From contig NZ_BDAZ01000035.1 of the NCBI RefSeq assembly GCF_001612725.1, positions 62,001 to 126,000 on the forward strand: 64,000 bases of DNA. Reading direction: 5' to 3'. The notes under the pieces were generated by a model. The model saw nothing but the letters and a program-made list of their open reading frames with translations, did no database searches and was not told where the DNA came from. The position numbers and the translations under genes are program-made. Within the stretch, counting starts at the first letter, position 1. Every line of letters starts with the position of its first letter. This document shows positions 50,549 through 59,774 of this stretch, piece by piece. This DNA is from Nocardia anaemiae NBRC 100462 (GTDB lineage Bacteria > Actinomycetota > Actinomycetes > Mycobacteriales > Mycobacteriaceae).

Positions 50549-51919
50549 GTGGTAGCCACGACCCGTCAGACCGCCGAATCGGCCGATGCCGACTCCGCAG
50601 ATGTAACCGAAGCACGGCCGGTCCGCAAGGCTGCCGCGAAGAAGGCTCCGGCCAAGAAGGCCGCCGCCAAGAAGGCTCCGGCCAAGAAGGCCGCCGCGAA
50701 GGCGACGAAGGGCCCGGCCAAGAAGGCCGGACCGAAGAAGGCCGGACCGGACGGCGAGCCCGGCGGCGACGAGAACCTCGAGACCGAGGATCTGGATCTG
50801 GAGGATCTCGGCGATCTCGAGGTGTCCGAGGACGATCTCGCCGACGAGGCCGAGGAACTGGTCGAGGACGTCGCCGAAGAGGTCGAGGAGGGCGAGGCCG
50901 ACGAACCGTCCGCCGCGGACAAGGCCTCCGGCGACTTCGTCTGGGATGAGGAGGAATCCGAGGCGCTGCGCCAGGCCCGCAAGGATGCCGAGCTCACCGC
51001 CTCCGCCGACTCGGTGCGCGCCTACCTCAAGCAGATCGGCAAGGTCGCGCTGCTCAACGCCGAGGAGGAGGTCGAACTCGCCAAGCGGATCGAGGCCGGT
51101 CTCTACGCCGCGGAGAAGGTGCGCGAGTTCGCCGAGCAGGGTGAGAAGCTGCCGGTCGCGATGCGTCGCGACTACACCTGGATCGTGCGCGACGGCAACC
51201 GCGCCAAGAACCACCTGCTCGAAGCCAACCTGCGCCTGGTGGTCTCGCTGGCCAAGCGCTACACCGGCCGCGGCATGGCGTTCCTGGACCTGATCCAGGA
51301 GGGCAACCTCGGTTTGATCCGCGCGGTGGAGAAGTTCGACTACACCAAGGGCTACAAGTTCTCCACGTACGCCACCTGGTGGATCCGGCAGGCCATCACC
51401 CGCGCCATGGCCGATCAGGCCCGCACCATCCGCATTCCGGTGCATATGGTCGAGGTCATCAACAAGCTCGGCCGCATCCAGCGCGAGCTGCTCCAGGATC
51501 TGGGCCGTGAGCCCACCCCGGAGGAGTTGGCCAAGGAAATGGACATCACGCCGGAGAAGGTCCTCGAGATCCAGCAGTACGCGCGTGAGCCCATCTCGCT
51601 GGACCAGACCATCGGCGATGAGGGCGACAGCCAGCTCGGCGACTTCATCGAGGACTCCGAGGCCGTCGTCGCGGTGGACGCGGTGAGCTTCACACTGCTG
51701 CAGGATCAGCTGCAGTCGGTGCTGGAGACGCTGTCCGAGCGTGAGGCGGGCGTGGTCCGGCTGCGCTTCGGCCTGACCGACGGCCAGCCGCGCACCCTCG
51801 ACGAGATCGGTCAGGTGTACGGGGTCACCCGTGAGCGCATCCGGCAGATCGAGTCGAAGACCATGAGCAAGCTGCGCCACCCGAGCCGTTCGCAGGTCCT
51901 GCGCGACTACCTCGACTAG
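50549..51919 (+). CDS. sigA: RNA polymerase principal sigma factor SigA
   Basis: A 456-residue primary sigma factor of the RpoD/HrdB group. Residues about 26-65 are a lysine/alanine tract ([12 protein letters not shown]...), about 70-120 an acidic segment. Region 1.2 is [26 protein letters not shown]. Region 2 runs from [27 protein letters not shown] to [25 protein letters not shown], region 3 follows from [14 protein letters not shown], and region 4 is [40 protein letters not shown] lies five bases before the GTG. A strong intrinsic terminator ends the gene. Corresponds to Rv2703. Confidence 0.97.
   Translation: MVATTRQTAESADADSADVTEARPVRKAAAKKAPAKKAAAKKAPAKKAAAKATKGPAKKAGPKKAGPDGEPGGDENLETEDLDLEDLGDLEVSEDDLADEAEELVEDVAEEVEEGEADEPSAADKASGDFVWDEEESEALRQARKDAELTASADSVRAYLKQIGKVALLNAEEEVELAKRIEAGLYAAEKVREFAEQGEKLPVAMRRDYTWIVRDGNRAKNHLLEANLRLVVSLAKRYTGRGMAFLDLIQEGNLGLIRAVEKFDYTKGYKFSTYATWWIRQAITRAMADQARTIRIPVHMVEVINKLGRIQRELLQDLGREPTPEELAKEMDITPEKVLEIQQYAREPISLDQTIGDEGDSQLGDFIEDSEAVVAVDAVSFTLLQDQLQSVLETLSEREAGVVRLRFGLTDGQPRTLDEIGQVYGVTRERIRQIESKTMSKLRHPSRSQVLRDYLD
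50639..50698. repeat. 30-bp tandem repeat in sigA N-terminal tract
   Basis: Two copies (50639-50668 and 50669-50698) of a 30-base unit encode [10 protein letters not shown] twice in frame, with only a late base difference. It is part of a positively charged N-terminal tail resembling histone H1-like tails. Confidence 0.75.
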
Positions 51920-51939
51920 TTCGTTCTGCTCGATTTTTC

Positions 51940-51976
51940 GAAGCGCCCGCGCCCAACAGCGCGGGCGCTTCTTTTT
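51940..51976 (+). terminator. Intrinsic terminator of sigA
   Basis: A perfect 13-base stem (GAAGCGCCCGCGC / GCGCGGGCGCTTC) with a six-base loop, followed by TTTTT. It is 20 bases after the sigA stop and is the clearest Rho-independent terminator in the window. Confidence 0.9.
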
Positions 51977-52333
51977 CGCATCCCGGCCTTCTTGTCGTTC
52001 CATCGACCGGCAACTCTGCCCGCATTCGCTCCGCCTACGGTCCCGCTACCGTCGAATCAGCCTGCGCCCATTGGGTTTTTCCATAGTCTCGAGCCGAATC
52101 GCTTCTGCGACAGACCCTTTCGGCGTTCTTATGCGCAACCGATCAGCCACGGGACGGCAATCGGCACAGCGTCCACCTCGCTAACCAATTCGGATTTCAA
52201 TCAAACCTAAAAGTGACCGAAACCACTTCTGCAAAACCAGATTTCGGCTCCCACCGAGTCGATGGCTGTCGTATCGTCTGACCCGCTGTTGTTTCAATCG
52301 CCGAAAGTTCTGTCTTCGGCAGTGGGGGCGTGC
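51977..52333. other. AT-richer intergenic stretch before MHYT gene
   Basis: About 350 bases with lower GC than the surroundings, particularly at 52180-52250. No open frame looks coding and no clear repeat was seen. It probably holds the promoter of the MHYT gene. ATG 52262 is an alternative MHYT start that would shorten this region. Confidence 0.4.
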
Positions 52334-53185
52334 GTGCTCGACATCTACCATTTCAGTTACGGTCTACTGACCCCGCTGCTGGCCTACTCCATGTCGGTCA
52401 CCGGATGCCTACTCGGCCTGCAGTGCGCCGCGCGTGGTCGCACCGGCAAGGACCGGATCGGTTGGCTGCTCGGCGCGGCCGTCGCCATCGGCGGCACCGG
52501 CATCTGGGTCATGCATTTCATTGCGATGCTGGGCTTTTCGATCCGCGGCTCGGAGATACGGTTCGACATTCCGCTCACCCTGCTCAGCGCGATCACCGCG
52601 ATCGCCGTGGTCGGCATCGGACTTTTCATCGTCGTCAAACCCGAACCCTCACTGCTCGGCCTGCTGTGCGGGGGCGCGATCACCGGACTCGGCGTCGGGG
52701 CCATGCATTACATGGGCATGTACGCGATGAAGTCGAATGCGGTGATCACCTACGACGCGCGTCGCGTAGGGCTGTCACTGGTCATCGCGGTGGTCGCGGC
52801 CACGGTCGCACTCTGGTTCACGTTGCGGGTCAGGGGATTTGCGGCAACCGTCGGCGCGGGATTGATCATGGGCGTGGCGGTCTGCGGTATGCACTACACC
52901 GGGATGTCGGCGATGCACGCGCACACCGGAGATGCCCACACCCCCGAAGGGGCCGGTGCCATGGATCTGATCGCACCGCTGATCGTGGTGGCCAGTGTGG
53001 TGACCATGCTCCTGCTCATCAGCGTCAGCCTGACCGAGATCGAGCGCAATATCGAACTGCCGCCGCTGCGCATCGCGCCACGCGCCAAACTCGATCCGCT
53101 ACCACCGCTGCCGCCGGTGGAGTCCGAGATGATGCCGTCCGCGACCGCGTACTGGCCGACGCGGACCGAGGTACCGCGGCCGTGA
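52334..53185 (+). CDS. MHYT-domain membrane sensor (copy 1)
   Basis: A 283-residue integral membrane protein with about seven helices and the MHYT signature three times: MHFIAM, MHYMGM and MHYTGM. These methionine/histidine motifs near the outer face are thought to bind a metal such as copper and sense oxygen, CO or NO. There is no GGDEF, EAL or kinase domain; the C-terminal tail (about 235-283) is short, proline-rich and ends AYWPTR.... It is thus a stand-alone sensor or transporter-like protein. GTG 52334 (LDIYHFSYGLLT) was chosen because its paralogue starts at the same point; ATG 52262 is possible. Confidence 0.85.
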   Translation: MLDIYHFSYGLLTPLLAYSMSVTGCLLGLQCAARGRTGKDRIGWLLGAAVAIGGTGIWVMHFIAMLGFSIRGSEIRFDIPLTLLSAITAIAVVGIGLFIVVKPEPSLLGLLCGGAITGLGVGAMHYMGMYAMKSNAVITYDARRVGLSLVIAVVAATVALWFTLRVRGFAATVGAGLIMGVAVCGMHYTGMSAMHAHTGDAHTPEGAGAMDLIAPLIVVASVVTMLLLISVSLTEIERNIELPPLRIAPRAKLDPLPPLPPVESEMMPSATAYWPTRTEVPRP

Positions 53186-53231
53186 ATCGAGCGAAATCGC
53201 CTGCGCGACATGCTGACCGAGTGACGAGTCG

Positions 53232-54008
53232 TCAGTCCCTGGTCGGCCAGTAGCGCGTCGGACGCGGTCCACGCGCACCGTCGTAGGCCGGATCGTCGAC
53301 ATCGGTAACGCCGATATGCAGTAGCAGCATCATGGTCACCATGCCGACGCCGACCGTCAGCGGCGTCAGCAGTTGGGTCGCGCCCGCACCCGCGGGCGGA
53401 TGCATATGGTGACCGTTCTGCACATGCATCGCGAACATGCCGGTGTAGTGCATTCCGCAGACGGCGACGCCCATCACCAGTGCCGCGCCGATGGTGGCCA
53501 GGGTGCCACGGATATGCAGTGCGAACCAGAGTGCCGCCGTCGCGGCGATCACCGCGATAACCATGGACAGCAACACTATCCGCCCGTCGTATTCGATGAC
53601 GGCATCGGATTTCATCGCGTACATGCCGGAATAGTGCATGGCGCCGACGCCGACGCCGGTGATCGCACCGCCGATATACAGGGCCACCGGCTCCAATCCC
53701 GGCAGCTGCGCGACCCGTAATCCGATCCACACCACCACCATCGCGATAACCGCGCTGAGCAGGGTGATCGGCACGTCATAGCGGATCGATGCGCCGTGGA
53801 TCGAAAAGCCCAGCATGGCAATGAAATGCATGACCCAGATACCGGTGCCGCCGATGGCGACGGCCGCCGCGACGAGCCATCCGGCGTGGCCGCTACCGGC
53901 CCGCGCCCGAACCACGCACCGCAGCCCCAGCAATGATCCGGTGAATGACATCAGATAGGCGACAACCGGCGTGAGCAACCCGTGGCTGAAGTGATCGATT
54001 TCCAGCAC
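53232..54008 (-). CDS. MHYT-domain membrane sensor (copy 2)
   Basis: A 258-residue paralogue of the gene at 52334, in the opposite orientation and tail-to-tail with it. It has the same start (LEIDHFSHGLLTPVVAYLMSFTGSLLGL), the motifs MHFIAM, MHYSGM and MHYTGM, the same QNGHHMHPP-type histidine segment in the third loop, and a related C-terminal ending (RYWPTRD). No output domain is attached. GAGGGAG precedes the GTG. The two genes probably arose by inverted duplication and may form a heterodimer. Confidence 0.87.
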   Translation of the reverse strand: MLEIDHFSHGLLTPVVAYLMSFTGSLLGLRCVVRARAGSGHAGWLVAAAVAIGGTGIWVMHFIAMLGFSIHGASIRYDVPITLLSAVIAMVVVWIGLRVAQLPGLEPVALYIGGAITGVGVGAMHYSGMYAMKSDAVIEYDGRIVLLSMVIAVIAATAALWFALHIRGTLATIGAALVMGVAVCGMHYTGMFAMHVQNGHHMHPPAGAGATQLLTPLTVGVGMVTMMLLLHIGVTDVDDPAYDGARGPRPTRYWPTRD

Positions 54009-54642
54009 GCGAACTCCCTCGTTGGGCGGACATCGACCGTCATCGCGACAGCGCGAGGCCGCCCGCTTATCAAGAACCAGCAGGTAGACGATTTACAGTA
54101 CTACTATCCGCTAAATTTGGCATGGGATGAATCCAATCAGCGAGACAGTGTCCGCTACCCAGCGGCGATCACCCGTGCCTCACACATACCGAGCGGTCCA
54201 CCGTGGCCGAATCCCATCGTTAGACGCTTCCGGCAATCGATCAGCACCGATATCGCTGGGACACAAGGCATCTCGTGAGTTCGCCAGTCGACAGCGGGCG
54301 TTCGCACAGTTGCAAGGACACCGCGACGATTCCGGTACGCATGCCGAGTCTCATTGCGGCCCAGTGCCGCCGACCCCGAGCAGGCTCAGTCGCCAATCGG
54401 ACTTGACCGACGTCGCATGCTCGCGGCTCGGCTGCGGAATTCGCAAGAAACTGGCAGAAGTTGCCGGAGCACGCGGCAGCGCATCGCCAAGTTGCCGGAT
54501 CGGGGGACGGCGCATCGCCCGTGCGATCCTGTGCCCGGGTGGCGAACGGACGTTACGGCGGAACGACCAGCGCAGGTGAGCCAGGACACAGACCGGGCGG
54601 GTCTGCGGGCACAAGCGCCGCGGAACCGGCAGACTTGTGCAC
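54009..54642. other. Long intergenic region
   Basis: A 634-base gap between the MHYT copy 2 start and the rhomboid-like gene. An AT-rich patch at about 54080-54125 could carry the promoter of the leftward MHYT gene. Open frames of 98-150 codons exist on both strands, but none has a recognisable motif, a good start or coding-like codon bias. No gene is called. Confidence 0.4.
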
Positions 54643-55590
54643 GTGGTTGCCCCCACTTTGCGCCGAATCCATTCCCCCTGGACGCAGACCGTCGACCTTG
54701 GTGCGGAGTTGCGTGCGGTCTGGTCGTGGGCGCGTCGGCCCCGGTTACTGCGCCGACTGCTGCCCGAACTGCGCCAGCACCTGTCCGGCGCACCGGCCAG
54801 CACGGCCTACGCGTTCACCTTGTTCGTCACCTGGTGGACGCTGCGCGGCGTCGGCGATTCGGTGGAACGCAGGCTGATCTTCTCGGCCTCCACCAATCTC
54901 TACAACATGCAGCACAACCCGATCCAGGTGCTGGTGGCCTCGGCGTTCTGGACTCAGGGCCAATTTCCCTGGGTCACCATCGCGGAGATTCTGGTGGTGA
55001 TGGGCTTCGCCGAACGCTGGCTCGGCACCAGTCGCTGGATTCTGCTGTTCGCGACCGGACATATCGGCGCGACACTGCTCACCGTCACGGCGATCGACCA
55101 TGCCATCGACCATCACGTCATCCCGGTGCGCGTGCAATACGCCGCGGATGTCGGCACCAGCTATGGGTTCACCGCGGTTCTGGCGGCCATGGCCTTCCAC
55201 TTCCGCGGCGTGATCCGCGCGCTGTGGGCCGCTGTCATCATCGTATTCCTCGCCTCGGCGCTATTGATCGGACCGACCTTCACCGACTACGGGCATATGT
55301 GCGCGGCCCTGATCGGCCTGGCGGTCGGATTCGTCGCGTCGACCTTCTGGCGGCGCATCGAACGGCTGCGTACCGAACGCGAGGCGACCTCCGCCGTGCC
55401 GACACCGGTTTCGGCGGCGAATCCACTTGCCGCGGCCCCGATTACCGCGGCCGGTAGCGACACCGAGCCGAGTTCCGTTGCGGCACGGCCACTATCCGGT
55501 GCTGACAGCGGGGTTGAAGCGGCGCTGCACCATGCCGATGACCGGTTCGACGACGCGGGCCGCGATCGGGCCGAGCACCGCCATCAGTAG
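54643..55590 (+). CDS. Rhomboid-like membrane protein
   Basis: A 315-residue membrane protein with about six helices. GTSYGFTAVLAAMAF has the G-x-S-x-G-like serine of rhomboid intramembrane proteases, and TDYGHMCAALIGLAVGF holds a histidine in the place of the catalytic base; the early FATGHIGATLL motif and NPIQVLVASAFW loop also fit. The topology differs from classical GlpG (no clear WR loop), so it may be an active intramembrane protease or a relative. The C-terminal 85 residues are soluble. Start GTG 54643 or 54637. The last 99 bases overlap the 3' end of the convergent antiporter gene. Confidence 0.7.
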   Translation: MVAPTLRRIHSPWTQTVDLGAELRAVWSWARRPRLLRRLLPELRQHLSGAPASTAYAFTLFVTWWTLRGVGDSVERRLIFSASTNLYNMQHNPIQVLVASAFWTQGQFPWVTIAEILVVMGFAERWLGTSRWILLFATGHIGATLLTVTAIDHAIDHHVIPVRVQYAADVGTSYGFTAVLAAMAFHFRGVIRALWAAVIIVFLASALLIGPTFTDYGHMCAALIGLAVGFVASTFWRRIERLRTEREATSAVPTPVSAANPLAAAPITAAGSDTEPSSVAARPLSGADSGVEAALHHADDRFDDAGRDRAEHRHQ

Positions 55591-56676
55591 CACGTAGGCC
55601 GAGGCCAGTCCGGCGATTTGGCGGTCTACCCCACCCATGCTCACCGCCAGACCCGCGATGACGATGGAGAATTCACCATGCGCGACCAGCGCAGCACCCG
55701 CGCGTGCCCGGCCCATCCGGCGGATGCCCTGTCGGCTCGCCGCCCACCAGCCGGTCGCGACCTTGGTCACCACGGTGACCACCGCGAGCAGGATCGCCCA
55801 ACCGAACACGGGCGGAATGGCACCGGGATCGGTGCTGAGTCCGAAGGCGACGAAGAAGATCGCGGCGAACAGATCCCGGATCGGTTCCAATAGTTTCGTC
55901 GCCTCGCGCGCTGTCGAACCCGAGATCGCGATGCCGAGCAGGAATGCGCCGACGGCCGCCGAAACATTCAGCGCCGACGCCAGCCCGGCGACCAGCAGCG
56001 CCGCGCCGAGCAGCTTCAACAGGAAGACCTCGCGGTCGGCGCTGTCCACGACGGCCGAGACGTACCGGCCATACCGCAGCGCGACGACCAGCACGACGGT
56101 CACGGTGGCCAGGGCCAGCCCGAGCACGGTCAGCCCGCTCAGCAAGCTCGTACCGGCCAGGACCGCGGTGAGGATCGGCAGATACATCGCCATCGCGAGA
56201 TCCTCGAAGACCAGAATGGACAGGATCACCGGGGTTTCCCGGTTACCGAGGCGCCCGAGGTCGTTGAGCACCTTGGCGACGATGCCCGAGGACGAGATGT
56301 AGGTGACTCCGGCCATGGTGATGGCTCCGGTTACCCCCCAGCCGAGTACCAGGGCGACCAGCACGCCGGGTGTCGCGTTCGCGACCAGATCTACCAGACC
56401 CGCGGCCCAGGAACGACGCAATCCGGTCACCAACTCTGCCGCGGTGTACTCGAGGCCGAGCAAGAGCAACAGCAGCACCACGCCGATTTCGCCTGCGATA
56501 TGGCCGAATTCGTTCGCGGCGCCCAGTTGGATGAATCCACCCTGGCCGAAGGCCAGCCCACCGAGCAGGTACAGCGGAATCGGGGACATGCCGAATCGTG
56601 CCGCCACTCTCCCGAGCATTCCTAGGGCGAATAACACCGCCCCGAGCTCGATAAGGGCGAGCGCGGTTGCGTTCAC
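55492..56676 (-). CDS. Cation:proton antiporter (CPA2, KhtU-like)
   Basis: A 394-residue membrane protein with about 12 helices of the monovalent cation:proton antiporter-2 family: GMSPIPLYLLGGLAFG, the ISSSGIVAKVLNDLGRLGNRETPVILSILVFEDLAMA stretch (helix with the family acidic residue pair ED) and FGLSTDPGAIPPVFGW. It lacks the cytoplasmic RCK domain of KefB/KefC. The gene encoding a KhtT-like TrkA-C protein lies four bases upstream, so the two form a K+ or NH4+ exit antiporter as in Bacillus KhtTU. Confidence 0.85.
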   Translation of the reverse strand: MNATALALIELGAVLFALGMLGRVAARFGMSPIPLYLLGGLAFGQGGFIQLGAANEFGHIAGEIGVVLLLLLLGLEYTAAELVTGLRRSWAAGLVDLVANATPGVLVALVLGWGVTGAITMAGVTYISSSGIVAKVLNDLGRLGNRETPVILSILVFEDLAMAMYLPILTAVLAGTSLLSGLTVLGLALATVTVVLVVALRYGRYVSAVVDSADREVFLLKLLGAALLVAGLASALNVSAAVGAFLLGIAISGSTAREATKLLEPIRDLFAAIFFVAFGLSTDPGAIPPVFGWAILLAVVTVVTKVATGWWAASRQGIRRMGRARAGAALVAHGEFSIVIAGLAVSMGGVDRQIAGLASAYVLLMAVLGPIAARVVEPVIGMVQRRFNPAVSTG

Positions 56677-56680
56677 GCTC

Positions 56681-57163
56681 TCACCCGTGCGTCAGGATCT
56701 TCGCGGCCGCGTCCAGACCGTCGGGAGTACCGACGACCACGAGTATGTCATCGGCGGTGAAGGTGAAATCCGGTCCCGGCGAGGGGTGCAGCTGCCCCGC
56801 CCGCATTACCGCGACGATGGAAGCCTTGGTGCGCGTGCGCATTCCGGTCTCGCCGAGCGTGCGGCCCTCGTACGGCGAATCCTCGCCGATGGGTAGCTGA
56901 CGGGTGGTGATTCCGGGTAGGTCGCGGTGATCCTCGCGTAGCTTCGCCACCAGCTGCGGCGAGCCGAGCAGATTGGCGAGTACCGAGGCCTCATCGGGAG
57001 TCAGCGGCACTTGCGCGGCGCAGGAGTCCGGGTCATCGGGTTTGGACACGATCAGATCGATGCCGCCGTCGCGGTGATCGACCACGCCGATCCGGCGACC
57101 CGACCGCAGCTGGAAGTCTTTGCGTACCCCGATCCCGGGTAGGGCGGTGACATCGACGTTCAC
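56681..57163 (-). CDS. TrkA-C domain antiporter regulator (KhtT-like)
   Basis: A 160-residue soluble protein. The N-terminal half (about 1-75) is a degenerate RCK-like domain starting LPGIGVRKDFQLRSGRRIGVVDHRDGG, and residues about 80-160 are a TrkA-C domain (PYEGRTLGETGMRTRTKASIVAVMRAG, then TFTADDILVVVGTPDGLDAAAKIL). KhtT in Bacillus gates the KhtU antiporter and binds c-di-AMP. TAGGGT (57170-57175) ends six bases before the GTG start. Followed immediately by the antiporter gene. Confidence 0.88.
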   Translation of the reverse strand: MNVDVTALPGIGVRKDFQLRSGRRIGVVDHRDGGIDLIVSKPDDPDSCAAQVPLTPDEASVLANLLGSPQLVAKLREDHRDLPGITTRQLPIGEDSPYEGRTLGETGMRTRTKASIVAVMRAGQLHPSPGPDFTFTADDILVVVGTPDGLDAAAKILTHG

Positions 57164-57290
57164 CCCTCCACCCTAACCGGCAAAACGGGCTGACCGCCCG
57201 AGCGGGTCCGATCACGTCGGACATCGGATCGACCGGGACTCATTCCTTCGGCGGACCCGGGGACGCGTGGACATGTGCTGTGATGGGGCG

Positions 57291-58481
57291 ATGCGGCGGC
57301 AGTGGGATGCTTTGTCGGCGACCGCGCAGGACGCGCTGGTCGCCGCGTTCGCGCTCGTCCTCGGCGCCGCGCTCTATCTCACCGGTCTGTTCGAGATGGC
57401 CAGCGACCTGAGCCGCCACCCGTCACTTCCGGTGCGGTTCGGAATACTCGCGCTGATCTGCGTGGCGAGCTTCCTGCGGCGGCGCATGCCGATGTCGGCG
57501 CTCGGTATCGGGCTGATCCCGTTCGCCATCGATTTCGCACTCGGTCCGACGGTGCCGGTCTGGCTCATCTATTCGGACTTGATCTATGCGGGCGTGCTGT
57601 ATGCCGCGCCCACACGTTCGCGCGCGCTGGTCACGGTGTGCGGGGCGGTTTCGGCGGTGCTGACCGTGCTTGCTCTGGTGCTGGGCGACTGGCGGATCGC
57701 GGTGATCACCATCGCCGCGCTGTTCGCCTTCGTCGCGACCCCACTGTGGTGGGCGCTGTCGGTGCGCGGGCACAAGGAGATCGCCGAGGCCGAACGCAAA
57801 CGCGCACAGGCGATGACATTGGTCGCCGAATTGGATCGGCGCGCCGCCATTGCCGACGAACGCAAGACGATGGCACGGGATCTGCACGATGTGATCGCGG
57901 GACACCTCTCTGCCATCGCCATCCAGTCCGAAGCGGCGCTCGGCGTGCTGGCCCGACAGGACATGGATCCGACTGTCGCCGGGATCATTTCGTCGATCCG
58001 GTCCAATAGTGTCAGCGCTTTGCAGGAGATGCGCACCATGATCGGTCTGCTGCGCCGCGACGACGGCGCCGAGGACGATGCGGCCGCACCGCGCAAACTG
58101 GCACAGCTGCCGATTCTCGTCGATGCGGCCCGCGCCGCCGGAATCACCGTGCGCGTGCGGGATTCGCTGAACGGGACGGCGCTGCCGAGTGCGGTCGACC
58201 AGGCCGCCTACCGAATAATCCAGGAAGCACTGACCAATGCCATGAAACACGCACCGGGACAGGAGGTCGATATCGACGTGCGCACGCAGGCAACGGATTT
58301 GGCCCTCTCGGTGCGAAATCCCACACCTGTGCGCAATCGACCGGCCGACGATGCGCGCCACAGCGGCCTGATGAATATGCGGGAACGGGCGGCCGCGCTC
58401 GGCGGCACCTTCACCGCCGGACCTGGCGCCGATGGCTGGGAAGTCCTTGCGCGGCTGCCGATCTCGACGACGGAGGTGTGA
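57291..58481 (+). CDS. NarL-type sensor histidine kinase
   Basis: A 396-residue membrane histidine kinase. Residues about 10-165 contain five or six membrane helices and no large extracellular domain. The dimerisation/phosphoacceptor segment ERKTMARDLHDVIAGHLSAIAIQ (HisKA_3) carries His199. The HATPase domain has ALTNAMKHAPGQ (N box), ARHSGLMNMRERAAALGG (G1/G2 boxes). This is the DesK/LiaS-like class that senses within the membrane. ATG 57291 was chosen over GTG 57267. Its TGA overlaps the ATG of the response regulator. Confidence 0.9.
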   Translation: MRRQWDALSATAQDALVAAFALVLGAALYLTGLFEMASDLSRHPSLPVRFGILALICVASFLRRRMPMSALGIGLIPFAIDFALGPTVPVWLIYSDLIYAGVLYAAPTRSRALVTVCGAVSAVLTVLALVLGDWRIAVITIAALFAFVATPLWWALSVRGHKEIAEAERKRAQAMTLVAELDRRAAIADERKTMARDLHDVIAGHLSAIAIQSEAALGVLARQDMDPTVAGIISSIRSNSVSALQEMRTMIGLLRRDDGAEDDAAAPRKLAQLPILVDAARAAGITVRVRDSLNGTALPSAVDQAAYRIIQEALTNAMKHAPGQEVDIDVRTQATDLALSVRNPTPVRNRPADDARHSGLMNMRERAAALGGTFTAGPGADGWEVLARLPISTTEV

Positions 58482-59125
58482 TGATCCGGGTACTGATCGC
58501 CGATGACCACGGCGCGATCCGGGCCGGACTGCGGATGATCCTGGAGACCGCCGATGGCATCGAGGTGGTCGGTGAGGCCGCCGACGGCGATATCGCGGTG
58601 GCCCAGGCCAAGGCGCTGCGCCCGGATGTGGTGCTGATGGATGTGCGCATGCCGGGCGTCGACGGCATCACCGCCACCGGTCGCATCACCGACGACGGCC
58701 TGGCCAGGGTGCTCATCCTGACGACCTTCGACCTTGACGAGTACGTCTTCCGGACATTGCGGGCGGGCGCGTCCGGCTTCGTGCTGAAATCCGCTTCGGG
58801 ACAAGCACTTGTCGATGCGGTGCGCGCGGTGGCCGCGGGTGACGGTGTGCTCGCGCCCGAGGTGACCGCCGCGGTGATCAATGCGTTCGCCACGACCGAC
58901 GGCGAGTCGAGCCGCCCCGCGCCGGACGGCTTGGCCGAGCTGACCGAACGCGAACGCGAGGTGCTCGACTGTCTCGGCGACGGTCTGTCCAATGCGCAGA
59001 TCGCCGCACGGCTGTTCATCGGCGAGACAACAGTCAAAACACATGTCTCCCGCATACTCACCAAACTCGGTGTGCGGTCCCGGGTTCAGGCCGCCATCGT
59101 GGCGCGCGAGGGCAGGGACCGGTAG
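58481..59125 (+). CDS. NarL/LuxR-family response regulator
   Basis: A 214-residue two-domain regulator. The receiver domain has the acidic pair DD (residues 8-9), the phosphorylation site Asp54 in LMDVRMPG, and Lys-containing KSASG. The C-terminal LuxR HTH is LTEREREVLDCLGDGLSNAQIAARLFIGETTVKTHVSRILTKLGVRSR. The start overlaps the kinase stop (TGATG), so the pair is translationally coupled. Target genes are unknown. Confidence 0.95.
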   Translation: MIRVLIADDHGAIRAGLRMILETADGIEVVGEAADGDIAVAQAKALRPDVVLMDVRMPGVDGITATGRITDDGLARVLILTTFDLDEYVFRTLRAGASGFVLKSASGQALVDAVRAVAAGDGVLAPEVTAAVINAFATTDGESSRPAPDGLAELTEREREVLDCLGDGLSNAQIAARLFIGETTVKTHVSRILTKLGVRSRVQAAIVAREGRDR

Positions 59126-59126
59126 G

Positions 59127-59501
59127 TCAGGACTGCGGAAAGTTCGGGTCCAGTGCCGCGAAGGTGCCGTCGGGGCCGGGCTGATACTCGACCACGGCGG
59201 TGACCGCCCCGACCGGCAGCGGACCGTACAAATGTGGGAACAGCATCGATTCGGGATCGGTGGGCACACCCGGTTCCCATTTCACCGGCGCGCCGACGCG
59301 GGCCGGATCGATGCGCAGCAGCACCATGTCACGGCGTCCGGCGAACAGTCGATTGGCGGGCAGATGCGCCTGCTGCGGCGTGGAGAGGTGGATGAACCCG
59401 ATCTCCTCGAACGACTCCGGGCGGTACTCGCCGGTTTGCCGGGCGGTCAGCCATTCGGCCAGAGTGCAAATGTGAACGAGCGTGTGAGTGTCATGGATCA
59501 C
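59127..59501 (-). CDS. DUF952 domain protein
   Basis: A 124-residue protein of the DUF952 family: LVHICTLAEWLTARQTGEYRP at the N terminus, EEIGFIHLSTPQQAHLPANRLFAG with the conserved HLS, and FPHLYGPLPVGAVTAVVEYQP. The fold is related to ADP-ribosyltransferase-like and RES/ART-type proteins; no activity is proved. GTG 59501 with GGGAG upstream was chosen; the frame to 59642 has no support. It ends two bases from the convergent response-regulator gene. Confidence 0.83.
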   Translation of the reverse strand: MIHDTHTLVHICTLAEWLTARQTGEYRPESFEEIGFIHLSTPQQAHLPANRLFAGRRDMVLLRIDPARVGAPVKWEPGVPTDPESMLFPHLYGPLPVGAVTAVVEYQPGPDGTFAALDPNFPQS

Positions 59502-59774
59502 GGGTAATCTCCCGGTAGACAACTGGATAGGCCTGTTCGTGATCGTGGTCGAGTGGAGTTCGATAGCTGACCAGTGGTGTTCGCCAGTAGCGAAATCCCA
59601 GGTGGTGTTATCGAAAACACACAGAATCACTTCCGGGAACAAAGCCCCCGTCCCGAACGTCTGACAGAGTAGTCATACCCCTGCTGGGAAGTAGCGGTAG
59701 CGAGCCCGCGGAGTGACCACGGGCCCCACACCAGGTGAACGGACTGTAGTGCCGGGAGCCAGGACGGAGGAGTC

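Noticed and set aside
50639-50698. 30-bp repeats near sigA considered as a regulatory repeat
   Set aside because: They lie inside the sigA coding frame and encode a Lys/Ala tract.
54127-54579. 150-codon plus-strand frame in the gap before the rhomboid-like gene
   Set aside because: Arg/Ser-rich composition of a random GC-rich frame and no start signal; overlapping frames on the other strand look alike.
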